A stretch of DNA of 64,000 bases from Cellulomonas persica (GCF_007989825.1 NZ_BJUA01000004.1:186001-250000), one strand, 5' to 3'. Shown: positions 47,634-56,142, counted from the first letter of the stretch. The notes: generated from the sequence alone by a model not told the origin. Numbers and translations are program-made.

Positions 47634-47703
47634 CGCCGCGCCCGGCGACGGACCGAAGCCGATCCCGGAGCGGCCTCGCCACGGGCGTGAGCGCGGTGGC
47701 CGG

Positions 47704-49641
47704 TCAAGCGTCGCTGGACGTGGCCTGCGGAGCGGGCTGGCGCCCGGGCGCTTGGCCGTCGCCGGGACGCTCACCGCTCGACATGCCGCCGCCAGGAGCT
47801 CCGGGGCCGGCCATGCCTGCCGCGACCTCGCCCGCGGTGCCCGTGCCGGCGGTCGTCGTCCCGGCCGTGCCGCCGCGGCTGAGGGGCCCGGCGACCGCGT
47901 CGCCTGCGGTCCCGCTCAGGACCGCGGTGTACGTCGCGCCGTCGACCACGTCGGGGGACGAGTACACGACCGACGAGAACGGCTTGACCGCGGTGAACGA
48001 GGCGAGGACGTCGCCGTCGGACGAGACGACCTGCACGACGTCCCCGGCCGCGCCCTGCTGCGACAGCGTGATCCCGACGAACGACTGCGTGCCGCCCGAC
48101 GGCGTCTGCGCCATGCCCGAGGACCCGACGGCGATGAGCTCGCCGCCCGTGATCTCGAACGTCCCGGCGTAGTCGAGCGAGCCGTTGCCGTCGTTCGTCG
48201 GGCCGGACACGACGACCGTCCCGCCGGTCATGGTCAGGTTCCCGTTGGAGTCCAGGCCGTCGCCCTGGGCGTCGACGACGAGCGTGCCGCCCGCGATGAT
48301 GACGGACACGTTCTCGTCGGCCGCCTCCATGCCGCCCCCGCCGCCGCCGAAGCCGCCGCCCTGCTGGGCCTGGTCGCCGGTCGCGGTCTCGTCGGCGGAG
48401 CCGTCGGCGGTCGAGCCGTTGAGCCCGTCGTCGCTGGTGACGAGCGTGATGGTGCCGTCCAGGATCGTGATCTCCTGGGCCTCGAGCCCCTCGACGGCCT
48501 GCGTCACGTCGAGCGTCCCGCCCGCGACCTGCAGCGCGTACTCGCCGTGCACGGCGTCGTCACCAGATGCGAGCGTCAGCGCCCCGCCCGTGATCGAGAC
48601 GACCGCGTCGGAGTGGATCGCGTCGTCGGCCGCATCGACCGCCAGCGTGCCTCCGCCGACGACGACCGCGGCGTCGCCGACGAGGCCCTGGGGGGAGGCG
48701 TCGTCGGCCACGGTCGCGTCCGCGCCGCCGCCCGTGGTGACGTCCAGGGTGCCGCCTGCGACGAGCACGTCGGTCGCCGCGGTCAGGCCGTCGTCGCCCG
48801 CGGTGAGGTCGATCGTGCCGTCGTTCACCAGCACGTACCCGAGTGTCGCGTCCTCGTCGTCGTCGGACTTCAGCGCGTCGCCGCCCGCCGTGACGGTGAG
48901 CGTGCCGCCCTCGACGACGAGGTAGTCCTTGCCGCGGATCCCGTCGTCGACCGCGTCGACCGTGAGCGTGCCGGACGCGACGACCAGGCCGTCCTTCCCG
49001 ACGATCCCGTCGTTGCCGTTCCCCGTGACGTCCAGCGAGCCGTCGCCGGTGATCGTCAGGTCGCCCGCGCTGAACAGCGCGCCGCTCGCCTCGTCGTCGT
49101 CCGCGTAGGCGGAGGTGTCGGTCAGGCCGTTGTCGCTGCCGTCGGCGAGCACGACGTGCACGTCGTCGGCCTCGAGCACCTGCAGCGGTGAGGTGGTCGA
49201 GCTCGTCAGGTCGACGCCGTCGAGGACGAGCGTCACGTCCTGGTCGGGGGCCGTGACGACGACCTGCCCGTCGGCCAGCGTCCCGGACAGCCGGTAGGTG
49301 CCGCCCGCGGAGATCGTCACGGTGTCACCGTCGACGCTCACGGCGTCCGACGAGGACGACGACGATCCGTCGGCGAGCGTCACGTCGACCGCCGTGGACT
49401 CGTCGTAGGACGCGTCGACCTCGTGCGGTGCGGTGTTCTGGGCCATCGCGGACTCGACCGTCAGGTCCGCGTCGGTGGACGCCGGGATGGTCGTGCCGGT
49501 GCCGGTGCCGGTGTCGGCGGTGGTCGAGGTCGGGGACGTCGACGACGAGTCGTCCTGCGCCGTGCACCCGGCCAGGATCAGGGCGACGACGGTCGCGGGG
49601 ACGGCCGCGCGGATCGCGGCTCGCTTCAGGGGTGTGCGCAT
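47704..49641 (-). CDS. lipoprotein with carbohydrate-binding DUF4353 beta-helix repeats
   Basis: 645 residues. Lipobox VVALILAGC, then a Ser/Thr-rich tether. The body consists of many right-handed repeats of the GGTL(T/D)V type (VVEGGTLTVTAGGDALKSDDDED, VLVAGGTLDVTTGG, VVVGGGTLAVDAADDAIHSD, LQVAGGTLDVTQAVEGLEAQ) typical of DUF4353. A QQGGGFGGGGGGM loop and a Gly-rich tail follow. AGGAGG sets the ATG. Last gene of DUF4956-VTC-DUF4353; gap of 56 bp after VTC. Known family role is uncertain; carbohydrate binding is assigned by domain name only. Confidence 0.85.
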   Translation of the reverse strand: MRTPLKRAAIRAAVPATVVALILAGCTAQDDSSSTSPTSTTADTGTGTGTTIPASTDADLTVESAMAQNTAPHEVDASYDESTAVDVTLADGSSSSSSDAVSVDGDTVTISAGGTYRLSGTLADGQVVVTAPDQDVTLVLDGVDLTSSTTSPLQVLEADDVHVVLADGSDNGLTDTSAYADDDEASGALFSAGDLTITGDGSLDVTGNGNDGIVGKDGLVVASGTLTVDAVDDGIRGKDYLVVEGGTLTVTAGGDALKSDDDEDATLGYVLVNDGTIDLTAGDDGLTAATDVLVAGGTLDVTTGGGADATVADDASPQGLVGDAAVVVGGGTLAVDAADDAIHSDAVVSITGGALTLASGDDAVHGEYALQVAGGTLDVTQAVEGLEAQEITILDGTITLVTSDDGLNGSTADGSADETATGDQAQQGGGFGGGGGGMEAADENVSVIIAGGTLVVDAQGDGLDSNGNLTMTGGTVVVSGPTNDGNGSLDYAGTFEITGGELIAVGSSGMAQTPSGGTQSFVGITLSQQGAAGDVVQVVSSDGDVLASFTAVKPFSSVVYSSPDVVDGATYTAVLSGTAGDAVAGPLSRGGTAGTTTAGTGTAGEVAAGMAGPGAPGGGMSSGERPGDGQAPGRQPAPQATSSDA

Positions 49642-49697
49642 GGGGTCCTCCTCGGACTCAGGCGTGGTCGTGGGCTCGGGCGGGTTCGGGGGCCGGC

Positions 49698-50492
49698 TCA
49701 GACGCCAGCGGTCAGGCGCTCGTACGGCTCGATGTGCCGGTCGAGCACGCGGCGCCAGGGGGTCAGCGGGAGCTCGGGGTGCAGCACGGCCATCCCCGTC
49801 CCGTACTTGGAGATGCGGACGGGCCGGTGGCCGTGGCGCCACAACAGCCGGTCGGTGACCGACGGCGACGCGCCGGTCTTGGTCTCGATCACGACCAGCG
49901 GGCCGAGCGGGCGTTCGTCGCCGGTCTCGACGTCGACCCACACCAGGTCGGTGTCGATCGTCGTGCGGGCGATCGCGCCGGGTCGGCCGCCGTCGACGAG
50001 CAACGTGGTGCGGCGGTAGCGGTTCGCGAGCGTGGGGCGCAGCGGGCCGTCGAGCGGCCGGGCCGGGCCGAGCGTGCTCGTCGTGAACCGCCGGGCGTCG
50101 TCGGTGAGCTCGTGCGCGGCGCCGTCGTGCGGCTGGCGGAGCTTGACGGTCGAGCCGCGTGCGCCGCGGGTCTTGACCTCGACGAAGCAGTCGCCCGAGT
50201 CCGCGTACGTGCGGGTGCGGACCTTGTACCGGCCTCGCCGACGGTGCGCCGCGCCCAGGTAGCTCGCGAGCGCGGGAGTGTCGAAGTACACCGACGCGTA
50301 CTGCGACGTGCGGCGACCCTCGATCTCGAGCACCCGTGCGCCGTCGGTCAGGGGGAGCGTCGCCAGCGCGACCGCGGGGAGCACGTACTTGCGGTCGACG
50401 CGGGTCAGGAGCCCTGCGCCGGCCTCGTCGAGGTCCGCGAGCCCGACTGCGGTGAGCGTCGCGAGGCGCCGCTCGAGGTCCGCCGCGCTCAC
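49698..50492 (-). CDS. VTC-domain protein (polyphosphate polymerase-like, TTM fold)
   Basis: 264 residues. LTRVDRKYVLP, TSQYASVYFDTP, RRGRYKVRTRTYADSGDCFVEVKTRG, TLANRYRRTTLL and LGPLVVIETKTGASPS form the tunnel of basic and acidic residues of triphosphate tunnel metalloenzymes, like yeast Vtc4. In bacteria the family is poorly studied; polyphosphate synthesis from ATP is the best guess. GTG 50492 overlaps the DUF4956 stop in GTGA. Cytoplasmic; the neighbouring DUF4956 membrane protein may carry or thread the product (inference). Confidence 0.88.
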   Translation of the reverse strand: MSAADLERRLATLTAVGLADLDEAGAGLLTRVDRKYVLPAVALATLPLTDGARVLEIEGRRTSQYASVYFDTPALASYLGAAHRRRGRYKVRTRTYADSGDCFVEVKTRGARGSTVKLRQPHDGAAHELTDDARRFTTSTLGPARPLDGPLRPTLANRYRRTTLLVDGGRPGAIARTTIDTDLVWVDVETGDERPLGPLVVIETKTGASPSVTDRLLWRHGHRPVRISKYGTGMAVLHPELPLTPWRRVLDRHIEPYERLTAGV

Positions 50493-51163
50493 CGCAGCGG
50501 CTCCGGCTGCACGCTGCCGGCCCGCTCGTACCCCGCTTGGTACCCCGCCCCCTGAGGCTCGGCGTGCGGGTAGCCGGTGACGCCCGTCGCGCCCATGGGC
50601 TCGTCCGACGAGAACGGCAGCGTGCCCGCCGAGTAGCGCACGTCGACCGTCGTCGTGTCGTTGACCAGGTCGAGCCGCTGCACGGTCGCGGAGTGCACCC
50701 GCCCGCCGAGCAGCCGTTCGAGGTGGGCGACGAGCGCGGTCTCGTCGGCGATCGCGCGGTCCACCACGACGATCTGCTGTCGCAGCCGGTGCAGCAGGCG
50801 CGGGCTGTCCGCGAACGCGACGACCGCCACGATCGCCGCCATGAGCCCGACCCCGAGGCCGATCGACGTCGTGCCGAGCCCGCCGATCAACCCGAGCGCG
50901 AGCGCCGCGAAGTAGTAGGCGACCTCGTGCTGCGCGAGCTCGGTGGACCGCAGCCGGATGATCGACAGCACGCCGAACAGCCCGAGCCCGAGCCCCGCAG
51001 CGATCGTGCTCTGCGCGAGCGCCGCCGACACCGCGAGCACCCCGACGTTCACCGCGAGGAACGCCACGACGAGGTCGCGGCGCCGGTGCCGGGGCAGGTA
51101 GACGGCGAACGTGAGGACGAGGATCGCGACGAGATCGGCCGCGTAGAGGGCGTAGGGCGACAC
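50489..51163 (-). CDS. DUF4956 membrane protein
   Basis: 224 residues. Three or four TM segments (LYAADLVAILVLTFAVYLP, LVVAFLAVNVGVLAVSAAL, FGVLSIIRLRSTEL, YYFAALALGLIGGLG) with the family motif FGVLSIIRLRSTELAQHEVAYYFAALALGLI. A cytoplasmic C-terminal domain with a ferredoxin-like composition follows. GTG 51163 with CTGGAG upstream. First gene of the three-gene operon with VTC and a surface lipoprotein, a pairing seen in other Actinobacteria and Firmicutes with CotH. Confidence 0.85.
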   Translation of the reverse strand: MSPYALYAADLVAILVLTFAVYLPRHRRRDLVVAFLAVNVGVLAVSAALAQSTIAAGLGLGLFGVLSIIRLRSTELAQHEVAYYFAALALGLIGGLGTTSIGLGVGLMAAIVAVVAFADSPRLLHRLRQQIVVVDRAIADETALVAHLERLLGGRVHSATVQRLDLVNDTTTVDVRYSAGTLPFSSDEPMGATGVTGYPHAEPQGAGYQAGYERAGSVQPEPLR

Positions 51164-51458
51164 GTGGTGCTCCAGAGGTCGGGGCTGGGAACGACCTCGA
51201 TTCAGCCAGCCTGACCTGGGCGAACACTGGGCGCCGGCTGGACCCCGGGTCCGAGTTCGTTGACCCTGCGTTCACGCCGACGCGGCTCAGCGGGTGAGCG
51301 TGAGGTGGGAGCTCGACATGAGCGGGCACCGGCGAGGGCGGCACTCCGGCGCGAGATCGGCAGTCCGGAGTGCCGACCTCGCGCAGGACTGCCGACCTCG
51401 CCGCCGCCGACCGCGCAGGGCTGGTCGACGTGGGAGTGCGGGTTCGCCTTCGACGAGG
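51164..51458. other. intergenic region with the dispersed palindrome
   Basis: About 295 bp. It must hold the DUF4956 promoter. It also contains the 36-nt palindrome and an overlapping GGCACTCCGG/CCGGAGTGCC hairpin (51340-51349 with 51365-51374). No gene seen. Confidence 0.6.
51349..51384. repeat. 36-nt palindrome, type copy of a dispersed repeat
   Basis: Begins GCGCGAGATCGGCAGTCC and ends with the near-complement; 16 of 18 base pairs match around CCGG (mismatches at 51356/51377 and 51363/51370). A related half (ACTGCCGACCTCGC) follows at about 51389. The second copy is at 46285-46320. Confidence 0.85.
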
Positions 51459-53165
51459 TCAGGGCGTGGCGAGCTCCACCGGGACGGGGCCGGCGACGAG
51501 AGTGCTCGGGGTGCCGTCAACGGTCACGCCCAGGGCCGCCCAGGTGTCGTAGGTCCCGGTGCTCAGCGGCCCGTCGCACCCCTCAGGGTCGCTGTAGGTG
51601 GTGCTGAACGTCGTGGACTCGCCCGGCTGGAGCGTCGTCGTGGTCGCGTCGTACATCGCGGTCAGGCCCATGCCCACCACCTGCTCGCCGTCCGAGAGCC
51701 CGGCACTCAGATGATCGGGCAGGAGAGTGACCGGGACGTCCCCGCTGTTCGTCACCGTGACGGAGAGCGCGCCGTCGGCCGGCGCCGCGGTCGCCTCGAC
51801 GGCCAGCGGCGACTCCTGCGTGATCGCGGCCCACTGCGCGAGCTCGTCGGCGGAGGTGCCGCACGTCATCTCGAGCAGCCCCGGCATCTGGTCGTCGACG
51901 ACCGCGTCGCCGGTGACCTGCAGCGGCCACGGCCCGGCCGCGGCGGACCAGTCGTCGGCGTCGGTCTCCCGCGCGCCGTCGGGACCCAGCGGCGTGAACG
52001 TCGACAGCGCCCAGATCTCGTAGTCGCCCGGCTCGAGCGGCGTGGTGTCGTCGGTGCAGCTCAGCAGGAGCGTCCCGGCGTCGAGCGGCGTCGACGCACC
52101 CGGGTCGAGCGAGAGGTCGATGCCGATGGCCTCGATGGGGCCGGGGCCGCCGACGACGACACCCTCCCGCACCAGGACGACCTCGGGGTAGCCGGTCCGG
52201 GCGTCGATGTGCGCGGGGCCGTCGTTGGTGACCGCGAGCTGCAACGACAGGTTCTTGCCGGACGCAGCGGTGCGCGGCACCGACCTCGCGCTGAGCAGCA
52301 GCGGCGCCGGGTTGGTCTGCGGGTCGGCGAGGTCCCGCAGCTCGTCGTCGGTGGCGCCGCAGGTCGTCGGGCCGGCGAGCGGCGTGCTGCTCCCGGCGGG
52401 GACGACGACCTGGAGCGGCTCGCTGGTCGAACGGGCGTCGTACGAGTCGCCCGGCACGTCGGAGCCGCGGGCCGCGAGGCCAAAGCGGATCGTCGAGGTC
52501 GCCACCAGCTCGTACGTGCCCGCGTCGAGGACGGCGTCCTCGCCGGTCTCGCACGAGACGAAGGTGCCCGCCAGGTCGACGTCCAGGGGGAACGGCTGCG
52601 GCTGCATGTCGACGGCGACGCTCCGGGCCTCCTCGAGCGACATGTCGTACGAGCCGTCGAGCACGGCGACCACCGCACCGTCGCGCACCAGCACGACGGA
52701 CGTCGCGATCGAGCCACCCAGCGGGGTGCCGACGTAGTCGGCGGCCTGCATGTCCGCGGACGTGCTCACGGCCATGGCCCACCGCCCCTGCCGTGCGGGC
52801 TGGAGCGTGCCGGGGACGACCCTGGTCTCGACGACCCATCCGCCGTCCCCACCGTCGGCACCGACGACCCCGTCGCCCGCACGGATCTGTGCCGGCGACA
52901 CGCTGCACTGCGCGGGCGCGTCCGCGTCCGCGGCGAGCCGCAGTCCGCCGTCGCCGTCCGCGAGGCGCGGCACGGCGACCGCGACGCCCGCGACGACGAG
53001 CGCGAGCGCACCGGCCGCGGCGGCCGTGCGACCGGCCCGACGACGCCGTGCGCGCGTGCGCACCAGCTCGACGGGGACCTCGTAGGCGCGGGCCGCGGCA
53101 GAGTGCTCGGCGGCCGACAGCGCGTCGGACAGCGGGTTGCGGGGCTGGTCGTGGTGCTCGGTCAT
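51459..53165 (-). CDS. single-pass membrane partner of the ECF sigma, with three repeated outer domains
   Basis: 568 residues. A cytoplasmic N-terminus of about 45 residues (SDALSAAEHSAAARAYEVPVELVRTRARRRR) and one TM (TAAAAGALALVVAGVAVAV) precede three repeats of about 130 residues outside the cell. Each has a Cys and a GTYEL-type strand: LDAGTYELVATS, LEPGDYEIWALS, LSTGTYDTWAAL. No zinc anti-sigma motif. ATG 53165 overlaps the sigma TGA in ATGA with GGGAGG upstream. A paralogue with fewer repeats is at 53940-55229. Anti-sigma/sensor role is inferred. Confidence 0.8.
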   Translation of the reverse strand: MTEHHDQPRNPLSDALSAAEHSAAARAYEVPVELVRTRARRRRAGRTAAAAGALALVVAGVAVAVPRLADGDGGLRLAADADAPAQCSVSPAQIRAGDGVVGADGGDGGWVVETRVVPGTLQPARQGRWAMAVSTSADMQAADYVGTPLGGSIATSVVLVRDGAVVAVLDGSYDMSLEEARSVAVDMQPQPFPLDVDLAGTFVSCETGEDAVLDAGTYELVATSTIRFGLAARGSDVPGDSYDARSTSEPLQVVVPAGSSTPLAGPTTCGATDDELRDLADPQTNPAPLLLSARSVPRTAASGKNLSLQLAVTNDGPAHIDARTGYPEVVLVREGVVVGGPGPIEAIGIDLSLDPGASTPLDAGTLLLSCTDDTTPLEPGDYEIWALSTFTPLGPDGARETDADDWSAAAGPWPLQVTGDAVVDDQMPGLLEMTCGTSADELAQWAAITQESPLAVEATAAPADGALSVTVTNSGDVPVTLLPDHLSAGLSDGEQVVGMGLTAMYDATTTTLQPGESTTFSTTYSDPEGCDGPLSTGTYDTWAALGVTVDGTPSTLVAGPVPVELATP

Positions 53166-53695
53166 GGCCGGGTCCTCCCGGAGGTGAGTGGCACCGTCTC
53201 GTCGTCCGGGAGCGGACCGAGCAGCGCCTCGAGCTTGTGACCGGCGGTGGACAGGTACCTCTTGACGGTGCCGACGGCCAGGCCCATGCGGGCCGCGACC
53301 TCCGGCACGGTGAGGTCCTCGCACCAACGCAGGACGGCGGCGGCGCGCTCCTGCGGCGCGAGCGTCGCCAGGGCGGCGCGCACGTCGAGCACGGCTCCCA
53401 CCGCGGGTGCGGGGTCGCGGGCGGGCTCGTCGTGCCGGCCCAGCAGGTGCCGGACGCCCGACCACCGCTGCCGCCGACGCGCGTCGTCCAGGAACGTCGA
53501 CAGGATCGCGCGCCGCACGTACGCCTCGGCGGAGTCGGGCGTGAACCCGACCCGTCGCCGCGCGAACGTGCGCACGAGCGCCTCCTGCACGAGGTCCTCG
53601 GCCGCGTGCGCCTGACCCGTCAGCAGGTAGGCGTAGCCGAACAGCGCCCGCCCGCGTTCGCGGGCCAGCGTCGCCAGCACGTCGTCGTCGCCCAC
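53162..53695 (-). CDS. ECF sigma factor (paralogue A)
   Basis: 177 residues. Region 2: LARERGRALFGYAYLLTGQAHAAEDLVQEALVRTFARRRVGFTPDSAEAYVRRAILSTFLDD. Region 4: LRWCEDLTVPEVAARMGLAVGTVKRYLSTAGHKL. The GTG at 53695 is chosen: GAGGGGG lies 2-5 bases upstream and the length then equals paralogue B. A longer frame to 53785 would cross the promoter. The -35/-10 (AAC, CGTC) end 53 nt before this GTG, exactly as in paralogue B. Probably autoregulated. Confidence 0.87.
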   Translation of the reverse strand: MGDDDVLATLARERGRALFGYAYLLTGQAHAAEDLVQEALVRTFARRRVGFTPDSAEAYVRRAILSTFLDDARRRQRWSGVRHLLGRHDEPARDPAPAVGAVLDVRAALATLAPQERAAAVLRWCEDLTVPEVAARMGLAVGTVKRYLSTAGHKLEALLGPLPDDETVPLTSGRTRP

Positions 53696-53747
53696 GTCCC
53701 CCTCGATCCGGTCACGAGGCCGGCGGTGCGCCGTCCTCACCAGCCCA

Positions 53748-53771
53748 GACGACGAACCCTCGCGAACCGTT
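53748..53771 (-). promoter_or_regulatory. ECF-type promoter of sigma paralogue A
   Basis: AAC (53771-53769), 17 bp, CGTC (53751-53748). CAACGGTTCGCGAGG surrounds the -35 and matches that of paralogue B (CAACGATTCCGAGG). The -10 is 53 bp from the chosen start in both. Confidence 0.65.
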
Positions 53772-53842
53772 GTAGTGCATGGCAAGGCTCACCCGGTCGA
53801 CGTCGCCATCAGCGCGACGAGCCGAGCCGCTTCGTCGTTCCC

Positions 53843-53878
53843 GCACCGGTTCGTCGGGTCGCACCGACGAACCGGTGC
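53843..53878. terminator. strong hairpin between the two sigma operons
   Basis: GCACCGGTTCGTCGG (53843-53857) pairs perfectly with its complement (53864-53878) around a six-base loop: 15 bp. It lies about 60 bp past the stop of the 53940-55229 gene and before the paralogue A promoter. Several more TTCGTCG/CGACGAA elements surround it (53830-53910). Confidence 0.7.
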
Positions 53879-53939
53879 CGGACCGACGAAGCCAGCCGCC
53901 GGGACGACGAACCGGCGCGACGCACCGGCACGGGGTGGG

Positions 53940-55229
53940 TCAGCCGGCGAGCGTGATCGGCAGGGGTGCGCTGCGGGTCAGCAGGACGCGCTCCTGGGAG
54001 GAGGCCGTGAACCGGGAGCCGTCGGGCTGGACCAGGGCCGGGTCGAGGACCAGGTACAGCACGGTCAGCTCGTAGTCGCCCGGAGGCAGCGGCTCGCCGT
54101 CGCACGTGGCCGACGCGTCGCCGGGCGACGCCAGGGTCACGTCCATCGGGACCGGCAGCCCCGTCGGCAGCACCACGTGCTCGAGGCCCGCGTCGCCGGG
54201 GCCGAGCTCGGAGCCTGCGACCACGACGCCGTCGCGCAGCAGCCAGTACGTCGCGTACGCGCGCGCGGTGCCGCTCAGGACGCCCGGGCCGGTGTAGGTC
54301 ACGGTCACGGGCAGGTGCCAGCCGTCGGGCGACGGCGTGACGCCGTCTGCGGGCAGCGTCGCGTCGATCTCGACGGGCGAGCCCTCGGGCCACTGCGGTG
54401 CGCTCTGCCCGCACACGGTCTCCATCCACCCGAGCGCCGGCAGCGCGGGGTCGGCGGTCGAAGCCGGCAGGGGTGTCACCTCGTCGGCGGTCCCGACGAT
54501 CTCGAGCGGCCCGACGAGCTCGGTGTGCGTCTCGCCGCGGGCCTCGCCGCCGACGCGCGTGGAGACGAACAGCTCGTACGTCCCGGCGGGCAGAGGGGCC
54601 CCGGCCGACGACCCCGCGCCGTCGTCGCACACCGCGGCGGGAGCCCAGGCGGCGACGAGGGTGGCGGTGCTCGCGTCGCCGAGCGCCGGGGCGTCGGCGG
54701 TCGCGACGACCACGCCGTCGCGCGCCAGCGCGAGCGTCAGACGGTCCAGCCGGGCGCCCTCGAGGTCGAGGTGCACCGACGTGAGCGTGCGCGCCGCGGA
54801 CCCCGAGCGCACCTCGTCGTCGAGGAGGGAGGTGCTGACGGTCGCCGAGGGAGCGCTGAGGCGGTCCACGAGGTGCTGCGTGTCGTAGCCGCACAGGTCG
54901 CCGGGGGCGCGCGGGGTGCTCCGCGGCGCCGGCAGGACGACCGGTGCGGCGCTCGCGCCGTGCGTGCTCGCACCGTCCGTCGACGATCCGGCCGTGGCGG
55001 TCGGCGTGACCTGGCCGGGGACCACCTGGGGCTGGCGCAGGCCGACGGCGAGCGTCGAGCCGCCGACCCAGATCCCCACCGCCGCGACCGCGGCGACGCC
55101 GCTGAGCGCGAGCGTGCGGCGCCGACGACGCCCGCGCACGCGGGACAGGACGACGTCGAGGTCCTCGAGCGGGCGCTGGGCGCGCGGGTCGTCGCCGAGG
55201 TCGTGCAGGCGGTCGCGGAACTCGGTCAT
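53940..55229 (-). CDS. single-pass membrane partner of ECF sigma paralogue B
   Basis: 429 residues. A cytoplasmic N-terminus (MTEFRDRLHDLGDDPRAQRPL), a basic RRRRR stop, one TM (LALSGVAAVAAVGIWVGGS), a Ser/Thr/Pro-rich linker, then two or more repeated outer domains with LPAGTYELFVSTR and LPPGDYELTVLYL strands and conserved Cys. Related to the partner of paralogue A, with fewer repeats. ATG 55229 overlaps the sigma TGA in ATGA; GGAGGTG precedes it. No zinc motif; role as signal receptor or anti-sigma is inferred. Confidence 0.8.
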   Translation of the reverse strand: MTEFRDRLHDLGDDPRAQRPLEDLDVVLSRVRGRRRRRTLALSGVAAVAAVGIWVGGSTLAVGLRQPQVVPGQVTPTATAGSSTDGASTHGASAAPVVLPAPRSTPRAPGDLCGYDTQHLVDRLSAPSATVSTSLLDDEVRSGSAARTLTSVHLDLEGARLDRLTLALARDGVVVATADAPALGDASTATLVAAWAPAAVCDDGAGSSAGAPLPAGTYELFVSTRVGGEARGETHTELVGPLEIVGTADEVTPLPASTADPALPALGWMETVCGQSAPQWPEGSPVEIDATLPADGVTPSPDGWHLPVTVTYTGPGVLSGTARAYATYWLLRDGVVVAGSELGPGDAGLEHVVLPTGLPVPMDVTLASPGDASATCDGEPLPPGDYELTVLYLVLDPALVQPDGSRFTASSQERVLLTRSAPLPITLAG

Positions 55230-55897
55230 CGGGCACCTCCGTCGGGCCGCGTGGACGGGCTCGGTCGAGAGTCGGGTCGAGGGCCGGTCCGCGCCCTCGT
55301 CGGTGGACCGGGGGTCGGGTCGGCGGGGGGACCGCCGCCGAGGCCCGGCGTCGGCCCTGCCGCAGTCGTGCGGTGCGCGACGACCGGGGCCACCTCGTCG
55401 TCGGCGTCGAGCGGGCCGAGCTCGTCCTCGAGCTGGCGCAGCGCGTCGTGCAGGTAGCGCTTCGCGGTGCCGACGGCCACGCCCAGGCGCGCCGCGACCT
55501 CGGGGACGGTCAGGTCGTCGTAGTAGCGCAGCACCACGGCGGCGCGGTGCTGCCGGCCGAGGCCGTCGAGCGCGCGGCCCAGGTCGAGCCGGTCGTCGCT
55601 CTCGCCCGCGCCGGCGGCCTCGTCGGGCGTGGCGACGACGTGCCGCACGCGGTCGAACCGCGCCGACGAGCGCCGCTCGTCGAGGAACACCGTGAGCACC
55701 GCGCGCCGCACGTACGCCTCGGCGGAGTCGGGCGTGAAGCCGCGGCGCAGGCGCCCGAACACGCGCACGAGCGCGTCCTGCACCACGTCCTGCGCGGCGA
55801 CGTGGTCGCCGCACAGCAGGTGGGCGTAGCCGACGAGCGCCGGACCTCGCCGGTGCACGAGATCGGCCAGCAGCCGGTCGGCGTCGTCGTTGCGCAC
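55226..55897 (-). CDS. ECF sigma factor (paralogue B) with C-terminal Pro-rich tail
   Basis: 223 residues. Region 2: LVHRRGPALVGYAHLLCGDHVAAQDVVQDALVRVFGRLRRGFTPDSAEAYVRRAVLTVFLDE. Region 4: YYDDLTVPEVAARLGVAVGTAKRYLHDALRQL. A Pro/Gly/Arg-rich tail of about 55 residues is absent from paralogue A. GTG 55897 is set by GAGGGAG six bases upstream; the earlier TTG at 55918 is rejected. The promoter is 53 nt upstream as in paralogue A. Coupled to the membrane partner by ATGA. Confidence 0.87.
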   Translation of the reverse strand: MRNDDADRLLADLVHRRGPALVGYAHLLCGDHVAAQDVVQDALVRVFGRLRRGFTPDSAEAYVRRAVLTVFLDERRSSARFDRVRHVVATPDEAAGAGESDDRLDLGRALDGLGRQHRAAVVLRYYDDLTVPEVAARLGVAVGTAKRYLHDALRQLEDELGPLDADDEVAPVVAHRTTAAGPTPGLGGGPPADPTPGPPTRARTGPRPDSRPSPSTRPDGGAR

Positions 55898-55949
55898 CCG
55901 CGCTCCCTCGTCGTGCAAGTCGTCGTGCTCGTCGTCCTGACATCTTCTC

Positions 55950-55974
55950 GACGTCCGCCGACCTCGGAATCGTT
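55950..55974 (-). promoter_or_regulatory. ECF-type promoter of sigma paralogue B
   Basis: AAC (55974-55972), 18 bp, CGTC (55953-55950), with CAACGATTCCGAGG around the -35. Spacing to the start codon matches paralogue A. Confidence 0.6.
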
Positions 55975-56142
55975 GCAGCGCACAGCGGTGCTGTCCGGCC
56001 GGTCGTCACGCCAGGTCCGGACACCGGTTACCCGCCGGTCACGTCTGGGACCTTGGGCCTGGCTAGACTTCCCCGATCGCGCGGCAACGAGGCCGTGCGC
56101 GAGGACGTGCAGGGGGTGCGTCCGAGGGTCCGAGGAGGGTGC

